A stretch of 53,135 nucleotides of DNA from Lachnospiraceae bacterium. GTDB taxonomy: Bacteria; Bacillota; Clostridia; Lachnospirales; Lachnospiraceae. The notes below the pieces were generated by a model, which saw nothing but the letters and a program-made list of their open reading frames with translations, was not told where the DNA came from and searched no databases. Position 1 is the first letter of the stretch. Each line of letters starts with the position of its first letter. Position numbers and translations under genes: made by a program. Shown piece after piece: positions 50,074 through 53,135 of this stretch. The DNA lies in contig CAJTEW010000024.1 of the NCBI GenBank assembly GCA_910575605.1, positions 1-53,135 of the forward strand. Reading direction: 5' to 3'.

Positions 50074-50180
50074 AAAGAAGGTACTCAGATGCAAGATCTG
50101 ATGCCCTCAGTCAAAATGATAAGTAAAATAGAAATAGCATCCTTGACTTTGGACGGTGTAGGATGCTATTTCTTATTATG
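50074..50180 (+). ncRNA. Putative type I antitoxin RNA
   Basis: A short transcript predicted from the 50039-50067 promoter to the shared terminator. It has no convincing coding potential. It is antisense to the 3' end of the holin-like toxin message, the standard convergent layout of txpA/ratA- and bsrG/SR4-like systems. It contains GATCTGATGCCCTCAGT (50096-50112), a near copy of GATCTGATGCCCACAGT at 49964-49980 next to the other promoter. Confidence 0.6.
50129..50172. terminator. Shared bidirectional terminator of the toxin-antitoxin locus
   Basis: AGAAATAGCATCC and its reverse complement pair across a loop of about 18 bases, flanked by T-rich sequence on both strands. It overlaps the last codons of the toxin gene. 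Confidence 0.8.
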
Positions 50181-50252
50181 TCGGTCTATATAAGTCAAAG
50201 CCGCAAAGATCACCAATAGTAATGTTAAAATTTCCATTGTGTTCATGGGCAT
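50166..50252 (-). CDS. Holin-like type I toxin, 28 aa
   Basis: A 28-codon gene: MPMNTMEILT, a hydrophobic helix (LLLVIFAALTYI), then DRHNKK. This is the pattern of putative holin-like toxins (Hol_Tox type), small membrane proteins that depolarise the cell unless repressed by an antisense RNA. GTAAAGAAGGAGGGTGATGCCC immediately upstream gives an exceptionally strong ribosome site; ATG at 50246 is the alternative start. Its stop falls inside the shared terminator. It may stabilise the element in the population. It is too short for standard gene calling. Confidence 0.8.
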   Translation of the reverse strand: MPMNTMEILTLLLVIFAALTYIDRHNKK

Positions 50253-50322
50253 CACCCTCCTTCTTTACTAGAGGGCAGGAACGAAATGCATCCGTTTTCT
50301 TCTTTTAATGATTATAGGACAT

Positions 50323-50351
50323 AGTATAACATGAGAGTGATCTGCAGGCAA
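50323..50351 (-). promoter_or_regulatory. Promoter of the holin-like toxin gene
   Basis: Minus-strand TTGCCT (50346-50351) and TATACT (50323-50328) with a 17-base spacer, giving a leader of about 64 bases before the toxin ATG. Confidence 0.65.
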
Positions 50352-50388
50352 TAAGGTAAGGGTCTTAGCGAAGAATCTAATATTGAAA

Positions 50389-51321
50389 TTATAGATTCTG
50401 CCGGATAATCCGGGAAATCAGCCCAACTGCTACATTCCGCTCTTCATCAATGTGCGTCACGACAAAGGATACTTCATCCTTCTTTCCTACTGTCCGGCTG
50501 TCATAGCAGGAGTGGGCAATGGCATTGACTCCAATGGAGAGCCGGACAAATACTGTCCCCTTGTGGATATCTTCCACGGTTCCGGCATATTTGCCTTGAA
50601 TCTTGCATTTCTTCATGTTCTCCTTGCTGGTATTGCCTTCCACACTCTTGACATCTGCCTTGACTGTGATCTTATCCAGGCTTTCAGCAGTCACGGACAG
50701 GATACGCACCAGGATATGTTCGCCTACATGGAATCGCTCCCGTGCGTCCCCTAACCAGTCAAAGGACAGATCGCGTGCCAGGATGGAAGTTTCCACACCA
50801 AAAATCTCTGCCCGTACAACCTTTTCTGCAACAGCGACAACCCTTGCCTGCACGATACGGTCTTCATAGATCTTGGGACCTCCGGATGCATCCCGGTCCA
50901 GATAAAAGATCTGGCGTTTCTTCAGCATAGCCTCTTTCCGGCTGGCAACCACACTTCTCGATTGGGCATCCAGTCCCTTCACAATAAAGTCGATCTCACA
51001 GCCGAGCATGTTGTTAAGGACTTTGTTCTGGCGGAGGGAAATGTCTCCGTAATCATGGGATTCATCCTGCACCAGATTAATCATCATCTCCGTGATTGGG
51101 ATGACGGTACGGAAGTCCTTATAATAAACGATGGCAATTAAACTTCCATTCTCCGTCTTTTCAATTCCGCCCAACATCCCGGTTAGGATTTTCTTTGTAC
51201 GGTAGGCATTCTGGATCTCGTGCCAGATGAGGTCTGCCTTCGATTGTGCTGTTTCCAGCACAGCATCAGAATCAAGAGTTAATACAGGTACGTTTGTGAT
51301 TGTGTTCTGTTCGTTTTGCAT
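50389..51321 (-). CDS. S1-repeat RNA-binding-like element protein
   Basis: A 310-residue protein with S1-like OB repeats: GMLGGIEKTENGSLIAIVYY (about 48-67), VQARVVAVAEKVVRAEIFGV (about 157-176) with VGEHILVRILSV, and GKYAGTVEDIHKGTVFVRLS (about 242-261). The C-terminal VGLISRIIRQ closes the fold. S1-repeat proteins of this size lie next to virD4 in many Tn1549-like elements; the role is unknown, perhaps RNA binding during transfer-gene expression. AAAAGGAGACCATTT precedes the ATG. It lies 17 bases after the virD4 stop. Confidence 0.7.
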   Translation of the reverse strand: MQNEQNTITNVPVLTLDSDAVLETAQSKADLIWHEIQNAYRTKKILTGMLGGIEKTENGSLIAIVYYKDFRTVIPITEMMINLVQDESHDYGDISLRQNKVLNNMLGCEIDFIVKGLDAQSRSVVASRKEAMLKKRQIFYLDRDASGGPKIYEDRIVQARVVAVAEKVVRAEIFGVETSILARDLSFDWLGDARERFHVGEHILVRILSVTAESLDKITVKADVKSVEGNTSKENMKKCKIQGKYAGTVEDIHKGTVFVRLSIGVNAIAHSCYDSRTVGKKDEVSFVVTHIDEERNVAVGLISRIIRQNL

Positions 51322-51338
51322 AAATGGTCTCCTTTTCG

Positions 51339-53021
51339 TTATGACATGATTGAATTTTTATCTAATGGAACCATCTCCGGTTCATCCGGACATAAGTTAT
51401 CTGGCGGCCTGTCTGAAGAATCCGGAAATGGTGGTTCCTGATAAATGTGTTTTGTGGTTTCATTAGGTGTTGCCAGTGGCTTACGGGGAGCTGAAGCGGC
51501 ACCGCTTTTCTGCCTGCGCGGTTTCGTAGGAGCTTTGGGGAGGTAGTCATACTCTTCGGTTTTCCCCTCCTCCCGCCATTTCGGGATATGTTCTGCCGCT
51601 TTTTTGGTCACCAGTTTTTTTGCATCCGGGTGCAGTGTGTAATCATATTTCTGAACTTTCAGCACTTTCTGCCCTCTTAAGATAATGAGTGCAGTATCCA
51701 GAGGGAGCCGCAGGATCTCATCCGGTGTCAGGAGCTTCCGCTTGCCGATGGACTGGGTTTTCCGGTATTCCGGAGAATAATCCGACACCCGCCAGGTATT
51801 GAGCTGCTTCGCTTCCGAACTGACACCCACAGTCACGTCTCCAGAGCGCGAACTGATAAATTCAGCCGTTACTTCGTCGGTACATCCAAGAAATAACTGG
51901 CTGTCACAATTCCCTATAATTTCCTGCCATTGGTTGAAAGGATAGCGGTTCTGCATCTGGGGCAGGTTCTGGAAAATGCACGAAATGCTTAGGCCCCTGG
52001 AACGGCAGACAGAAATCTTCTTATTCAACTCCAGGATAGCCCCAGTGTTGGCCAGCTCATCCGCGAGGATATGTACTGGGACTGGCAGATGGCCGTCTAC
52101 TCCGTGTTTATCCGCAAACCGTACCAGCTTGATAAACACAAAGGTCATAAACAGTGATGACAGGAAATCAAAGGTGCTGTCCTGGTCGGAGGTAATGCAG
52201 AAGTAAGCGCATTTCTGCTTCCCCGGCAGTGTCAGGTCAATCTCATCATAGGAAGTGATCTGCCGGATCAGCTTATTCTGGAACACCTGAAGCCTGGCTC
52301 CAAGCCCAATAATTACCCCGGACCGCACCGTATCACTTGCCTGCTTATAGATGCAGTAAGGAACCTTTGCCGGATGGCTGACCGGAAGCAGGTCAAAGAG
52401 GCTGTTCAGTTCCTTTTCAGAGCTGAGCGTCAGCAGTTTGTATACCTGCCCGATGTTCTTGGACTCTGGGGGGAATCCCTGCTCTACATAGAGAACCAGC
52501 GCCTTTAACAGGTTTAATTCCGCGTTATCCCAGAAATGATCCCCTTTTGCGGAACCTGTATTTTGGATGATAACATCCGAAAAAACCTGCGCCATCGTCT
52601 CCTGTCCGTCAATCTCCATCAGGCAGTTCCATGCATCCGAGTTCTCCGGATTCACAAGGTTAAAACACCGTACAGTGTAGCCCTCATTCTCCAGATATCC
52701 AGCCATGCTTTCGTACAATTCACTTTTAGGATCTGTAATAATTAAACTCTCCCCGACTCCGCCGTTTTTCCCGCGTGCGACACACTGGAAGATCATATTG
52801 CGGGCAAATGCCCTGGACTTCATAGAGCCGCTGGCACCATAGACGGCAATGTTGCGGTTCATGCGAGTTTCATAAGGAAGACAGACCGCCTTTCCATTCA
52901 GCTTTCCAAGAATTGTCCCTTTGGTTTTCTTCACATGGTCTGTCAGCTCCAGCACCTTGCACATCTCATCCAGTGTCATAAATCCGGATGTGCCATAGGT
53001 GCCTTTCAGGGAGTAATGGAC
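51339..53021 (-). pseudogene. virD4: VirD4/TraG-type coupling protein, 5' end removed by an IS element
   Basis: The frame encodes the cytoplasmic part of a conjugative coupling ATPase: Walker A-like GASGSMKS (about residues 49-56 from the ATG at 52979), ITDPKSELYESMAGYLENEG, DHFWDNAELNLLKALVLYVE, Walker B-like ILADELANTG, and a Pro/Lys-rich C-terminal tail. It should link the relaxosome to the VirB channel. The reading frame continues above 52979 with HYSLKGTYGTSGF, a segment found before this point in intact homologues, and then breaks at the IS end (53017). The N-terminal membrane anchor is therefore missing, and no ribosome site precedes the ATG at 52979. Confidence 0.8.
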
Positions 53022-53135
53022 CTATGTCAATACTTTGGACAAAAAAAGTCGAAAGATTATGCTGCTTTTTTTAGTTCCTCATCCTCCTTTTGCTGTGGTG
53101 TCAAATAACCAATAGAGCTATGTATCCGCTTACGA
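53017..53135 (-). mobile_element. IS3-family insertion sequence, partial (right part outside window)
   Basis: From TGGACCTATG at 53017 the sequence departs from virD4. It contains the 3' end of an OrfB-type transposase and a terminal segment with AATACTTTGGACA, typical of IS3/IS150-group ends. The other end and any target duplication are beyond the window. Confidence 0.75.
53057..53135 (-). CDS. IS3-family OrfB transposase, C-terminal end (partial)
   Basis: The last 25 codons are visible, reading RKRIHSSIGYLTPQQKEDEE then LKKAA and stop. The RIHSSIGYLTP motif (usual form N-x-x-R-x-H-x-x-L-G-x-x-x-P) is the conserved end of the DDE integrase domain of IS3/IS150-group transposases. The catalytic D-D-E residues lie outside the window. 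Confidence 0.8.
   Translation of the reverse strand, partial: RKRIHSSIGYLTPQQKEDEELKKAA

Noticed and set aside
49990-50193. A 67-codon plus-strand reading frame
   Set aside because: It crosses a promoter, a hairpin and a terminator, has no ribosome site, and lies antisense to a well-supported small toxin gene; a non-coding antitoxin RNA explains the region better.

Overview
The window is the inside of a large integrative and conjugative element (ICE), or a closely related mobile island, of a low-to-mid GC Gram-positive gut anaerobe, most likely a Lachnospiraceae/Clostridiales member. The case rests on a PrgI-VirB4 fusion ATPase, a VirD4 coupling protein, a CD1108-type cell-wall hydrolase, multi-spanning transfer proteins, element-borne SSB, LigA and sigma factors, AGGAGG-type ribosome binding sites and CIRCE operators. 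No integrase, relaxase, oriT, rRNA, tRNA or CRISPR array was recognised, so both element ends and the relaxase lie outside.

Layout. (A) 1-7490, leftward: an Rpn-type remnant with a small partner protein, two YkgJ-like cysteine-cluster proteins, an LPD11-domain protein, unknown proteins, an NAD-dependent DNA ligase and a DUF5688 protein, led by a promoter and an attenuator-like leader at 7561-7789. (B) 7889-9336, rightward: a GNAT acetyltransferase and an Hsp20 chaperone under a CIRCE operator. (C) 9383-21414, leftward: unknown conserved proteins, an orphan DNA methyltransferase, a sigma factor, an AbrB/SpoVT regulator, a VWA/zincin-like protein with a MoxR-like AAA ATPase, and SSB, again led by a promoter and an attenuator-like leader (21212-21414). 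(D) 21457-23430, rightward and AT-rich: a CIRCE-controlled two-gene cassette of a ComEC-type metallo-beta-lactamase-fold protein and a four-helix membrane protein, followed by an opposing Rpn nuclease. (E) 24428-26596, leftward: a small-gene operon with a second sigma factor and a DUF3268 zinc-finger protein. (F) 26877-40621, leftward: the transfer operon (pilin-like, VirB6-like, hydrolase, VirB4) and a 1456-residue thioester/VaFE surface adhesin, led by a third attenuated leader. (G) 40786-49952, rightward: XRE regulator, zinc-ribbon proteins, a hydrolase-rhodanese fusion, DUF4317, Ku, an ATP-dependent ligase, YaiI-like, macrodomain and RecD2-DUF4186 proteins, in effect a DNA end-joining/repair island. 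(H) 49952-50389: a probable type I toxin-antitoxin locus. (I) 50389-53135, leftward: an S1-repeat protein and virD4, whose 5' part is cut off by an IS3-family element running off the window.

Working together: transfer genes (F, I) move the DNA; SSB, LigA, RecD2, Ku and ligase plausibly protect, replicate or rejoin it in the recipient; the methyltransferase may mark it; the adhesin may promote contact. The leftward operons of A, C and F share one design: a strong promoter, then two stacked hairpin-plus-T-run structures before the first gene. This suggests that element expression is held off by termination and released by antitermination. The most novel-looking unit is the CIRCE-governed MBL/membrane-protein pair (D), which appears tied to the host HrcA heat-shock regulon together with the element's Hsp20.
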